Shown: positions 25,841 through 34,445 of the stretch, one piece after another
Numbering within the stretch: position 1 is the stretch's first letter
How the letters are laid out: each line of letters begins with the position of its first letter
NCBI GenBank assembly: GCA_964651705.1
Contig: CAZYWZ010000014.1
Location: forward strand, 20,757-84,756
Length of the DNA: 64,000 nt
Origin: JADLBR01 sp964651705
Lineage (GTDB): Bacteria; Verrucomicrobiota; Verrucomicrobiia; JADLBR01
Direction: 5' to 3'
Position numbers and translations under genes: made by a program
The notes under the pieces: generated by a model
What the model was told of the DNA's origin: nothing
Database searches by the model: none
Seen by the model: only the letters and a program-made list of their open reading frames with translations

Positions 25841-27205
25841 CTAGAACATCTTTCCGGGGTTGAGTATCCCGTTGGGGTCCATGGCCGCCTTGATGCGTTT
25901 GTGCAGGCCGATGCTGGCCTCGCCGAGCTGGCCGGGCAGGAACGGTTTCTTCGCGATGCCGACGCCGTGTTCGCCGGTGATCGTGCCACCGAGCCCGATG
26001 GCGCAGTCGAAGATTTCCTTCATGGCGGCCTCGACCTTTTCGATCTCCTCCCTGTTGCGCTCGTTGGTGAGGAAGGTGGGGTGGAGGTTGCCGTCGCCCA
26101 TGTGGCCGAAGGTACCTATCTTGAGGCCGTACTTCTTCGAGATGTCCTGGATGAAGGCGACCATCTTGGCCAATTCGCTGCGGGGGACCGTGGCGTCCTC
26201 CAGGATGACGGTCGGGGCGATGCGGGCCAGCGCGGAGAAGGCGGTGCGTCGGGCGGCGGCCAGGGTGGCGGATTCGATCGCGTCGGCGGCGATGCGCACG
26301 TCGCGCGCGCCGTTCTTGCGGGCGATCTCTGCCATGGCGGCGGCCTCCTCCTCGACGACGGCGGGGTGGCCATCGGTTTCCATCAACAGGATCGCCTCGG
26401 CGTCCCGCGGCAGCCCGATCTTCGCGTAGTCCTCGACGCAGTTGATCGTGACCGAGTCCAGGAACTCCAGCGTGCAGGGGATGATCTTCGCCGCGATGAT
26501 CGCGGAGATCGTCTCGGCGGCATCGGTCATCTTGCCGTAGGTGGCCAGCAGCGTCCGCTTGGCCTTCGGTTTCGGGATCAGGCGCAGCAGGACCTCGGTG
26601 ATCACCCCCAGCGTCCCCTCGGAGCCGATGAAGAGATCCTTGATCGTGTAGCCCGCGACGTCCTTCACGCACTTGTTGCCCGTGTCCAGGACCGTGCCGT
26701 CCGCCAGGACGACCTTCAGTCCCATCACGTAGTTCCGGGTGATGCCGTACTTCAGGCCCCGCAGGCCGCCGGAGTTGTACGCGACGTTGCCGCCGATCGT
26801 GGAGATCTTCATCGAGCCGGGATCCGGCGGGTAGAACAGCCCCGCCTTGTCTGCGGCGTCGCTGATGGCCTGCGTCAGCGCCCCGCACTCGACCCGCATG
26901 GTCAGGTTGCGCGCGTCCACCTCCAGGATCCGGTTCATCTTCACCGTGCACAGCACGATCGAACCCGCCGACGGCACGCTCCCCCCGGAAAGCCCCGTCC
27001 CGGAGCCGCGCGGCACCACCGCGATCTTTCTCTCGTCCGCCAGCCGCAGCACCGACGCCACCTGATCCGTCGATTCCACCATCACGACGCACAGCGGGCG
27101 CTCGTTCAGCATCGCCGTCCCGTCGTACGCGTAGACCGCCAGCTCCTCCTCCTGGGTCAGCACGTTCCCCTCGCCCACGATCCGCTTCAGTGCCTCTATC
27201 GCCAT
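25841..27205 (-). CDS. glcD: Glycolate oxidase FAD subunit
   Basis: A 454-residue FAD-linked oxidase. The FAD-binding PRGSGTGLSGG is at residues 65-75, PPDPGSMKISTIGGNVAYN and KDVAGYTIKDL follow, and the C-terminal cap domain contains the catalytic-site segment GTFGHMGDGNLHP and the near-terminal TGEHGVGIAKK. It oxidises glycolate to glyoxylate, or possibly D-lactate to pyruvate, as the two are hard to separate by sequence. AAAGG precedes ATG 27205 by 6 nt. It is first in an operon with glcF, the kinase and the zinc-ribbon protein. Confidence 0.9.
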   Translation of the reverse strand: MAIEALKRIVGEGNVLTQEEELAVYAYDGTAMLNERPLCVVMVESTDQVASVLRLADERKIAVVPRGSGTGLSGGSVPSAGSIVLCTVKMNRILEVDARNLTMRVECGALTQAISDAADKAGLFYPPDPGSMKISTIGGNVAYNSGGLRGLKYGITRNYVMGLKVVLADGTVLDTGNKCVKDVAGYTIKDLFIGSEGTLGVITEVLLRLIPKPKAKRTLLATYGKMTDAAETISAIIAAKIIPCTLEFLDSVTINCVEDYAKIGLPRDAEAILLMETDGHPAVVEEEAAAMAEIARKNGARDVRIAADAIESATLAAARRTAFSALARIAPTVILEDATVPRSELAKMVAFIQDISKKYGLKIGTFGHMGDGNLHPTFLTNERNREEIEKVEAAMKEIFDCAIGLGGTITGEHGVGIAKKPFLPGQLGEASIGLHKRIKAAMDPNGILNPGKMF

Positions 27206-27590
27206 GGTGAACCTTTCTTGTGAAGGGGCTCATTTATGCGTGAGGTCGATCAAAAAGGCAAGTGCGGGTGTGGCGCCTGTGGCGGGGCGTACACGGTCTG
27301 GCGATCGCGGTTGCGAATTTTCGAGCTAGATCCCGTGTCCCGCCCGCGGGGCACCACCGGGGGTGAAAATGTAGGGCGCGAAATCCCTTTCGCGCCACGG
27401 GCAACCGGCAGGGCCCTCGTGGCGCGGATGGGAATCCGCGCCCTACAGGCCGATCCCGTGGCCGATTTTCGAGTCAGGTCACATCCCGCCCGATGGGCGG
27501 GACCATCGGGGAACCCATCTGTGACCAGATGGGCTACGTTTTTGGATTCTCGAATCGGCGGGGAGGGTGGCGGGTATTCCCTGGCGGGGA
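27206..27590. repeat. Repeat-filled intergenic region between glcD and the VWA gene
   Basis: No gene is seen. It contains a composite element (27318-27480): flank TTTTCGAGCTAGATCCCGTG, a GCGGGGCACCACCGG hairpin unit, a GTAG-foot pair (27371-27446, GTAGGGCGCGAAATCCCTTT ... CGCGCCCTAC) and a right flank ending GATTTTCGAGTCAGGTC. It is followed by a single palindrome CCCATCTGTGACCAGATGGG with CTAC (27514-27537). The flanks recur around a different core at 42112-42256. Confidence 0.85.
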
Positions 27591-28607
27591 TCAATCCACC
27601 TGTTTGAACTGGCCGCCCTTGGACTGTTTGGCGAGGTCGCGGAGGGAGGAGCCAGCCTGGGGTGCGCCGAGGGCGATGGTGTTGACCTTGATGTTCTTGG
27701 CCTTCTCGGCGAGGAGTTTAACGCCCTTTTCGGCCTCGGCCTTGCCCTCGGCGCCGTCGGTCATGAAGAAGATGACGTCGGGCGGGGGTTTCATGGCGAG
27801 CGCGACGCCGAGCGCGGGGACCCAATCGGTGCCCCAGACAAGTTCCTGTTTTTCGATCTCGCGGAGGCTGCGTCGCTTGTTGTTTTCGGTGGCCGCGATC
27901 CACTTGGCCTTGGGCACGTCATCGGGGTCCTTGGTGTGCCAGTTGTTGTTGTCCTTGTGGGCCCACCGTTTCTCTTTGACGTCCTCGCCGGCGAGCCAGA
28001 CGGGTCCGGCGAAGAAGACGAGGGCGTAATTGGCCTCGGGGCTGAGGCCCTTGACGGCCCTGGAGAGTTCCTCGCGCATGAGGGCCTCGCGGGTCTTGCC
28101 GCCCTTGGCCTTGCCCTTCATGGATTCGGAGAGGTCGACGACGAAGGCGATGTACTGGCCGGTGGCCTTGAGGCCGAAGAACTCGACGCCCATCATGCCC
28201 GCGGCGGAATTGCCGCGGCCTCCCATCATGGAGGTCACGTCAGAGACCTGATCGGAGACGAGGCTTGTGGGGTCGAACTCGAGCATGTCGACGGGGACCT
28301 TTGGGATGTCGGGCAGCGCGAACTTGGCCTCGCGGACCGAGGCGATTTTCTGGTCGATGACGGGGCGGGGGGCGGCGGCCTCGAGTTCCTGTATGGTGAC
28401 CTTCGGGTCGATGATCTTCGGGGGGATCTTGACGGGGCGGGAGACGAAGGTGGCCTCCGGCGGCGGGAAGAAGCGGGCGATGATCCAGTATAGCGCGCCG
28501 ACGCCGATGATCGCGTGGACGACGATGCTGAGCGTGATGGCGGCGGCGACGATCTTGCGCCGTTTGCCCTTCGCTGTGTCTTTCAGCTCTTCGACGTTGA
28601 CGGACAT
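27591..28607 (-). CDS. TonB-like membrane-anchored VWA-domain protein
   Basis: A 338-residue protein: short cytoplasmic basic N-terminus, one membrane span (about residues 19-46), a proline/valine-rich periplasmic stretch (KIPPKIIDPKVTIQELEAAAP) resembling a TonB linker, then a von Willebrand A domain with MIDAS motif DLSES (Asp158, Ser160, Ser162) and a later TDGAEG loop. There is no TonB C-terminal domain. It is the last gene of the ExbB-ExbD-ExbD block, 32 nt after the second exbD, in the position a tonB or tolA gene would occupy. It may be the energised effector of this proton channel (inference). Confidence 0.8.
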   Translation of the reverse strand: MSVNVEELKDTAKGKRRKIVAAAITLSIVVHAIIGVGALYWIIARFFPPPEATFVSRPVKIPPKIIDPKVTIQELEAAAPRPVIDQKIASVREAKFALPDIPKVPVDMLEFDPTSLVSDQVSDVTSMMGGRGNSAAGMMGVEFFGLKATGQYIAFVVDLSESMKGKAKGGKTREALMREELSRAVKGLSPEANYALVFFAGPVWLAGEDVKEKRWAHKDNNNWHTKDPDDVPKAKWIAATENNKRRSLREIEKQELVWGTDWVPALGVALAMKPPPDVIFFMTDGAEGKAEAEKGVKLLAEKAKNIKVNTIALGAPQAGSSLRDLAKQSKGGQFKQVD

Positions 28608-28639
28608 CGCGGAAACAACTCCCTTTCCCGCGCGCGGCG

Positions 28640-29089
28640 CTAGAAGGTTTCCTCCTCGAGGGCCCCGCCGAAGGTGACGCCTTGGATGCCGGCGGCGGCG
28701 CAGGTGTTCATGACATCGATGACGCGCTGGTGGGGGACGGTGTCGTCGCCGTAGATGGTGACCAGCGCGTCGACCTTGTTGGCCTCGGCGGTCTTTCGGA
28801 AGCGCTCGAGGATGCCGCGGAGCTTGGGCAGTTCGGTGTTGTCCGGCGAGTCGACGGCGAGCTCGTTAAGGAAGACCTGGCCGTTCTCCCGGATGGTGAT
28901 CCGCTGCTCGTCGGGAATGGTGAGGGCGCTCTCCTGGGAGACGGTGCCTGGGAGGGTGATGCCGACGTCGCTTTCCGGTTTGATGGGCTTGGCGGTGACC
29001 ATGAAGAAGACGAGGAGCAGGAAGACCATGTCGATGAGGGGGCCCATCTGCATCTCGATGGTCTGCATGTCTCGGCGGCGGATCTTCAT
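28640..29089 (-). CDS. exbD: ExbD/TolR-family protein (second copy)
   Basis: A 149-residue protein with one N-terminal span containing the conserved acidic residue in GPLIDMVFLLLVFFMV (the Asp thought to carry the proton) and a periplasmic C-terminal domain (IYGDDTVPHQRVIDVMNTCA). The start at ATG 29089 is 4 nt after the first exbD stop; the longer upstream frame is a shadow. ExbD dimers sit in the ExbB pore and convert proton flow into movement of a periplasmic partner. Confidence 0.88.
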   Translation of the reverse strand: MKIRRRDMQTIEMQMGPLIDMVFLLLVFFMVTAKPIKPESDVGITLPGTVSQESALTIPDEQRITIRENGQVFLNELAVDSPDNTELPKLRGILERFRKTAEANKVDALVTIYGDDTVPHQRVIDVMNTCAAAGIQGVTFGGALEEETF

Positions 29090-29093
29090 GGCG

Positions 29094-29507
29094 TCACCGG
29101 CTGCTCCTGTAGGTGCCGAAGATGACCTCGATGGCGCCGGCCTCGGCGCAGGTCTGCATGATGCGGCGGATCTCCTTGAGGTGGGTGGTCTTGTCGGCGC
29201 GGACGTAGATGCGGAGGCCCGGCTGATCCTTGATGCGCCGCAGCAGGTGGGCCTTGAGGCCCGGGATGTCGGTGGGCCGCTCGCCAATGAAGAGAGCGCC
29301 CTCGCTGTCGATGTTGATGATCTCCCGGCCCTTCCAATCGTCTGGGGTCTTGGCGGCCGAGGCGATGGGCAGTTTGACGTCGAGCTTGAGTTTCTCCTTG
29401 GTGATCTTCGTGGTGAGCATGAAGAAGATCAGGAGGAGGAAGACCATGTCGATCATGGGCGTCAGGGGGAACGCCACGTCGTCGGGCTCTCGTCGCTTGG
29501 CTCGCAC
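29094..29507 (-). CDS. exbD: ExbD/TolR-family protein (first copy)
   Basis: A 137-residue ExbD with the membrane span LTPMIDMVFLLLIFFML, including the conserved Asp, and a periplasmic domain ending AEAGAIEVIFGTYRSSR. The start is GTG 29507. It is only distantly similar to its neighbour at 28640-29089, so the two probably form a heteromeric pair, as in systems that carry two exbD genes. It lies 40 nt after exbB and 4 nt before the second exbD. Confidence 0.88.
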   Translation of the reverse strand: MRAKRREPDDVAFPLTPMIDMVFLLLIFFMLTTKITKEKLKLDVKLPIASAAKTPDDWKGREIINIDSEGALFIGERPTDIPGLKAHLLRRIKDQPGLRIYVRADKTTHLKEIRRIMQTCAEAGAIEVIFGTYRSSR

Positions 29508-29547
29508 TTTGTTTGGGTTCTGGGTTCGCGGTTCTCTGTTCTGGGCT

Positions 29548-30363
29548 TCAGGGCGAGGGTGGCGCCTGCGGTGTTTCGGGTGGGGAGGCCGCGGACTTCT
29601 CGGCGGTGGCGAGTGAGACCTCGCCGGTGAAGAGGTCGAAACAGAGGCTGACGGCCTTCTCGATGTCGGTGAGGGCGCCCTGGAGGATGTTGCGGAAGAA
29701 GAAGAAGCAGAACATGGCGGGGATGCCGACGATGAGGCCTCCGGCGGTGGTGATCATGGCCTCGCCGATGCCGCCCGCGAGGTCGGCGGGCTCGCTGCGG
29801 CCGGCGGCGAGTTCGCTGAAGGACTCGATCATGCCGAAGACGGTGCCGAGCAGTCCGAGCATGGGGGCGATGGTGGCGAAGAGGTTGAGGTAGTTGATCC
29901 AGAGCATGTAGCGGGTTTCCTCGTGGGCGATGGTCTCGGAGGCCGTCTCCTCCATGGCCTTCTTGTTGTAGAGGTCGCGGTTGAAATCCACCTTCACCAG
30001 CGCGGCGAGGATCGTGGTGGTGAATGGGCTGGGGTTGGCGCGGCAGAACTGGAACGCGCCATCGACGTCGCGCTCGGACAACAGCTTGTTGGTTTGCGCG
30101 ACGACCTCGGCGGGGAGCATCTTGCGACGGTTGATCTGGATGATGCAGTAGGCGGCGACGGCGATGGTGCCCAGGGATGCGGCGGCGATGAAGTGCATGA
30201 GGGGCCCGCCTATGAGGTAGAGGTCCCAGAGGGTTTGCTCGGTGGGGGCGGGGGGCGCCTTCGCGGCCGGCTCGGCCTGAGGTGCCGGTTGGGCGAGGGC
30301 GGCGGCCGCGGCGACCGCGAGGAGGCAGGCCATCACGGCGTGGCTGGGTGCTTTGATCTTCAT
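29548..30363 (-). CDS. exbB: ExbB/TolQ/MotA-family proton channel protein
   Basis: A 271-residue protein. A cleavable-looking N-terminal signal (MKIKAPSHAVMACLLAVAAAAALA) and Ala/Pro-rich linker precede the channel domain, an extension seen in many ExbB proteins outside the Proteobacteria. Three spans follow (about 50-75, 155-185 and 205-230), with APMLGLLGTVFGMIESF and the second conserved helix IGEAMITTAGGLIVGIPAMF, the signature of MotA/TolQ/ExbB. It energises outer-membrane or envelope processes using proton motive force, with the two ExbD proteins downstream. Confidence 0.9.
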   Translation of the reverse strand: MKIKAPSHAVMACLLAVAAAAALAQPAPQAEPAAKAPPAPTEQTLWDLYLIGGPLMHFIAAASLGTIAVAAYCIIQINRRKMLPAEVVAQTNKLLSERDVDGAFQFCRANPSPFTTTILAALVKVDFNRDLYNKKAMEETASETIAHEETRYMLWINYLNLFATIAPMLGLLGTVFGMIESFSELAAGRSEPADLAGGIGEAMITTAGGLIVGIPAMFCFFFFRNILQGALTDIEKAVSLCFDLFTGEVSLATAEKSAASPPETPQAPPSP

Positions 30364-30413
30364 ATGCGCTGATTTCCTATTCTGGGTTCCGGGATGAGAT
30401 TGGGGGTTCTGCT

Positions 30414-31346
30414 CTAGCGGTCCAGTTTGTTCAAGAGTTCCCTGGCGCGCTCGAGCCATTCGGGGTCGGGAAAATAGTCGATGATCTCGCGGAGCCGGGT
30501 CCGGGCGTCATCCTTCTTGTCGAGGTGCCGATAGATCTCGGCGGCGCGGTAGAGTCCGCGCGCGGTGGCGGAGGTGAACTCGGGGTGCATGGCTGCCGGG
30601 AGGAGGAAACCGTTGAGGGCCGCGTCGATGTGGTCCTGGCGCTCAGCCATCTGCTTTGGCATCTGTTCCCACTTGGGCCACTCGGTCTCCATCTGGCGGA
30701 CGGAGGCCCATGCGATCTCGGCCCGGGCCAGGGTGGCCTCGAGCATTGCCTCGACGTGGGGGCCGGTTGTGGCGGCGCCGGGGTCGTCGATTTCCTTGGC
30801 CAGGGCCTGCGCTTTCTCGAGTTGGCCGATTTGGGCGTAGATCGTGAGGCGCTGCAGCCTGGCCCCAGTCTTCCGTGCCGGGTCCCACGCCTTGGCCTCG
30901 ATTTGCTGGAGGATGTCGAGGGCCGGTTTGGCGGCGGCCTCGTCGCGGGGCGTGGCGTGGATTCGGGCGAGTGCGGCGCCGGCGTCGGCGGCGGGGGACT
31001 CGGGGAGGGCGAGGTAGGGGCGGAGTTCCTTCCAGAGCGATTCGAGGCGGGCGCGCCGGTTGTCAGAGGGCGAGGCGATGGCCGACCTCTCTTGCTCGTC
31101 CATCGCGAACTCGACTTTCTCGACGCGTTCCATGGGGTAGGGCACCCGGGCGGTGCCCGCGCCGATGGTGGAATTGAGCGTGATGCTCTGGCCGTCGTAG
31201 GCGACGATCTCCCCCTCTTGGGTGGAGCCGTCCTTGAGGTAGGCGGTGACCTGGCGGGCGGCGGGGAGGGGCGCGGCCCCGAGGCACAGCGAGAACAAGA
31301 GGATGCCGTTGGGAATGCGGGCGCGGGCTGGGTGGCGGCGGTTCAT
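30414..31346 (-). CDS. Exported TPR-like protein of the Exb block
   Basis: A 310-residue protein with a signal peptide (ILLFSLCLGAAPLPAA) after a basic start, a short beta segment (VTAYLKDGSTQEGEIVAYDG, SH3-like) and then a helical-repeat region (LTIYAQIGQLEKAQALAKEI; AAEIYRHLDKKDDARTRLRE). The start overlaps the stop of the large TPR gene as ATGA and it is followed 50 nt later by exbB. Probably a periplasmic scaffold of the same machine; no enzyme motif seen. Confidence 0.7.
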   Translation of the reverse strand: MNRRHPARARIPNGILLFSLCLGAAPLPAARQVTAYLKDGSTQEGEIVAYDGQSITLNSTIGAGTARVPYPMERVEKVEFAMDEQERSAIASPSDNRRARLESLWKELRPYLALPESPAADAGAALARIHATPRDEAAAKPALDILQQIEAKAWDPARKTGARLQRLTIYAQIGQLEKAQALAKEIDDPGAATTGPHVEAMLEATLARAEIAWASVRQMETEWPKWEQMPKQMAERQDHIDAALNGFLLPAAMHPEFTSATARGLYRAAEIYRHLDKKDDARTRLREIIDYFPDPEWLERARELLNKLDR

Positions 31347-34195
31347 GTCGTGGGTGCGGCGGCCGGTGCGGGACCGAGCTCGCGGAGGCGTTTGGTCGCC
31401 TTCTTGTGGGCATCGAATTCCTTGAGCGTCTCGTTGTCGATCATTTCCTGATAGGTGTTGCGCGCCTCGGTCTGCATGCCGAGTTTCTCGAAGGCCTGGC
31501 CGCTCTCCCAGTAGGCATCGGCGACGAGATCGGTCCAGCGCCCATGCATGACATAGAGCCGCTGGAAGTAGGCGATGGCCTTCCTGGGGTCATTGCGCCT
31601 CATCTGGAGGCGGCCCAGCTCCAGCAGAGCCTCGGCGATGGGCCTGCCACGGAGGCCCTGTATCTCCAAGATGCGGTTCAGTTCGCCCGCGGCGCGCTCA
31701 AATTCTTGCCCGTCCGCGTAGATGGCGGCGCGGGTGCGGAGGACCTCGACGAGCAGGGGCGTGGAAGTGGAGACCGCCTCGAACTCCTCGAACTGTTTGA
31801 GCGCCTCATTGTTCTTGTTCTCGGCCCGTGCGATCAGGCCCAGGCCGAGATAGGCGCGGTCGCGGAACATGGAGCGCGGGTGCCAGGTGAGGATGGTCTT
31901 GTACAATTCTCGGGCCTTTCGCTTGCGGCCGGCGCGGCGCTCGGAATCGGCGATCTCGATCAGGACGAGGGCTGGCAGGGCCTTTGGGTCGACGTCGTTG
32001 GCGACGCGGGCCAGCTCGGCGTCTGCGGCCTTCGGGTTCTGCGGGCGGAGGAGGGCCGAGCGGAGCCAGAGGCAGCGCGCGAAGAGGGTGTGTTTCCCTT
32101 GCTTTTCGGCCCCTGCGGCCATCTCGCGCAATTTTCCAAAGAGGGCCTCGCGCTGCTCGGGGCCGGCGTAGTACTTCCCGAGCGTCAGGAGCATGGACTC
32201 GATGGCCTCGGCCTCGGGGTTGTTGCCGTGGCGGGCGATGGCGTCCCAATAGAGTTCCCGGGCGTTTTCGGACTCGCCGCGGATCCGCTTGAGGTTGGCC
32301 AGGTTCTGGATCGCCTCGGGGGCGCGGCCGCTGTCGGGGAATTCGTCGATGAACTTCTGGAGGTGGGTTTCAAGTTCGGGGGTTCGCTCGAGGGTCTGGA
32401 GCGCCTTGGCGATGCGGAAGACGGCGTGCTCGTAGAGGCGGGGGATGCGGGTGGTGACCTTGCGGAAGACCTCGAGACCCTGCGGCACCTCGCCGATGGC
32501 GTAGAGCGAATCGCCGAGTGCGTTGCGCGCCTCGTCGGCCACCTGGGATTCGGGGTTCGCGTCGAGAAATTCTTTCAGCTCGGGGACGGCCTCGGCGAAT
32601 CGTTCCGAATTGAACAGGCAGTGCGCCTTGCGATACGCCGCATCGACGGCGAACTCGCCGTTGGGGTGTTTGGCGAGGTAGGCGATGAAGCCCTCGCGGG
32701 CCTCGGGGTACGCCTTCTTATAATAGTGGCCCATCGCGCGCCAATACCGGGCCTGCTCGGCATATTCGCCCCCGGGGTTGGCCTCGAGGTATTTGCCGAG
32801 CATGCGGATGGCGTCATCCTGCTGGTCGGCCATCATGTAGGCATAGCCGGATAGGAACAGGCAACGCGCCGCCTGCGCGAAGTCCGTGAATTCCGTGCCG
32901 GTGCGCTCGAAGGTGGCGCCCGCACCCTTGAATCGCATGAGGCGCATCTCGGCCTCGCCGCGGAGGTAGAGCGCGGAGGGGAGCAACCCGCGGGCGTCGG
33001 GGAACTTCTTCTCGAAGGCCTTGGCCTCTTCGATGAGCCTCGGCCAAGATTCCATGTCCGCGAGGCAGGCGAGCATCATGTAGTGGGATTGCTTGAGCAA
33101 CTCGCTCTCGGGCATCTTGGCGACCAGGTCGCCTAGCGCGAGATAGGCCTCCCGGCTCCGGTCGAGGGCGTCGAAGCACTGGGCGATCCGTGCCCCCCGT
33201 GCGGTGTCATAGTCGGGGATCTTCTTCAATTGCTCGATCTCGGCCTTGATGCGCGCGGCGAGGGCGTCGAGGGACATCAGGTCGTACGGGTCGGCGTCTC
33301 CGCGGGCCTTGAGGCGCGCGATGCGGTAGTCGAGTTGCGCGAGTCGTTCCTGTTGGCGGGCGAGGATGCGTTCCAGGGTCCAGACGCGCTGAAAGACCTG
33401 AAGCGCCTTGCGGGGCTGCTCTTTCTTAAACAGCTCGTTGCCAAGCTGGATCGAGAGCAAGTGGAACCCGGCGAGGGTCAGGTTGTCTCTGGATTCGGAG
33501 TCGAAGGCCATGACCATCGCCGTGGCGCCATCGAGGTCCTCGGCCTTCAGCAGGGCGTGGAGGCGGAGCGCGGTGGCCTGGGAGTTGATGGCGGGATCCA
33601 GCTTGCCCACCATGGGTTCCAAAAAATTGGCCAGCTCCTTGAACTTCTCATCGATTTCCAGCGAAAGTGCGATCACGAGCCGGGCGTAATCGAGGCGCGC
33701 CCCGGCGGGATATTTGGCGAGATAATCCTGCATGGCCTTGCGGGTGGCCTCCCCCTCTTTCTCCTGCAGGTGGCAGACGCCCTTCCAGAACAGCATCTCC
33801 TCGGCGGCGACGCCCTGGGAGTATTCCTTCAGGTAGCGATCAACCGGCCCGAGGGCTTCCTTCCATTTGCCCTGGTGGATGCGGCAGAGCGCCAGCATCC
33901 GCACGATCTCGTCGAGGCGCTCGACCTTCAGGCGCCCCGCCTTGATGTCCGCGAGCAGGCCCACGAGCTTCGTCTCCGCCGAGGCGTATTTCTTCCCGCG
34001 GAAGTCCATGATCGCGGCATTCAGGACCAGGGTCTTATCCTTCGGGGTCTGTTCTTCGACCATGGCGGGTTCCGGCTGCGGCGCACCCTTGCCCTTCTTC
34101 TTCTTGCCCTTTTGCTGCGCGTGGGAGGAGAGTGGGCCGATGAAGAGGGCGCACAGAAGGAGCAGCGCGGTGCCGGTAGCTTGCCTTCGGCGCAT
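31343..34195 (-). CDS. Large exported TPR-repeat protein of the Exb block
   Basis: A 950-residue protein, signal peptide MRRRQATGTALLLLCALFI..., then a Lys/Gly-rich patch (QKGKKKKGKG) and about 25 tetratricopeptide-type repeats across the rest (for example ARYWRAMGHYYKKAYPEARE and QAFEKLGMQTEARNTYQEMI). ATG 34195 has AGGGAG 4-5 nt upstream and gives the best signal peptide; ATG 34213 is the alternative. The gene leads the set TPR, TPR-like, exbB, exbD, exbD, VWA. Long periplasmic TPR proteins next to Exb genes are known in Planctomycetes and Verrucomicrobia; the function is unproven but is likely scaffolding. Confidence 0.8.
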   Translation of the reverse strand: MRRRQATGTALLLLCALFIGPLSSHAQQKGKKKKGKGAPQPEPAMVEEQTPKDKTLVLNAAIMDFRGKKYASAETKLVGLLADIKAGRLKVERLDEIVRMLALCRIHQGKWKEALGPVDRYLKEYSQGVAAEEMLFWKGVCHLQEKEGEATRKAMQDYLAKYPAGARLDYARLVIALSLEIDEKFKELANFLEPMVGKLDPAINSQATALRLHALLKAEDLDGATAMVMAFDSESRDNLTLAGFHLLSIQLGNELFKKEQPRKALQVFQRVWTLERILARQQERLAQLDYRIARLKARGDADPYDLMSLDALAARIKAEIEQLKKIPDYDTARGARIAQCFDALDRSREAYLALGDLVAKMPESELLKQSHYMMLACLADMESWPRLIEEAKAFEKKFPDARGLLPSALYLRGEAEMRLMRFKGAGATFERTGTEFTDFAQAARCLFLSGYAYMMADQQDDAIRMLGKYLEANPGGEYAEQARYWRAMGHYYKKAYPEAREGFIAYLAKHPNGEFAVDAAYRKAHCLFNSERFAEAVPELKEFLDANPESQVADEARNALGDSLYAIGEVPQGLEVFRKVTTRIPRLYEHAVFRIAKALQTLERTPELETHLQKFIDEFPDSGRAPEAIQNLANLKRIRGESENARELYWDAIARHGNNPEAEAIESMLLTLGKYYAGPEQREALFGKLREMAAGAEKQGKHTLFARCLWLRSALLRPQNPKAADAELARVANDVDPKALPALVLIEIADSERRAGRKRKARELYKTILTWHPRSMFRDRAYLGLGLIARAENKNNEALKQFEEFEAVSTSTPLLVEVLRTRAAIYADGQEFERAAGELNRILEIQGLRGRPIAEALLELGRLQMRRNDPRKAIAYFQRLYVMHGRWTDLVADAYWESGQAFEKLGMQTEARNTYQEMIDNETLKEFDAHKKATKRLRELGPAPAAAPTT

Positions 34196-34333
34196 CCTGC
34201 TCCCTCGGATCATGATGCCAAAAGTTTCCAGATTGAACGTTGACGCACAAGGGGGAAAAGGGGTTTTGGGACGGTGGCCCTGAGCGATCGGAGCGCGGGC
34301 GTTGGCCCAGGTGCGCGGGTCCCGGCTCCGCCG

Positions 34334-34376
34334 GGAGCCAAAGCGGTGTCGCCGCTGCGCTCTGCCACCGCAGTCC
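34334..34376. repeat. GGAG-foot repeat, copy 1
   Basis: GGAGCCAAAGCGGTGTCGCC ... GCCACCGCAGTCC, upstream of the large TPR gene. It matches 60618-60660 at nearly every base. The GGAG foot is the alternative foot known for REP elements. Confidence 0.75.
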
Positions 34377-34445
34377 AAAAGTGGGTCGCCTCCCGCGCTG
34401 CCCTCGAGAGTGGGCGCGCAACCCCAACCAACATGAAGTTTCAGG

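Noticed and set aside
24440..27223. A 927-codon plus-strand open frame across glcF and glcD
   Set aside because: It is antisense to two genes with unmistakable GlcF and GlcD motifs; long antisense frames are expected in GC-rich codons, and its translation has no domain features.
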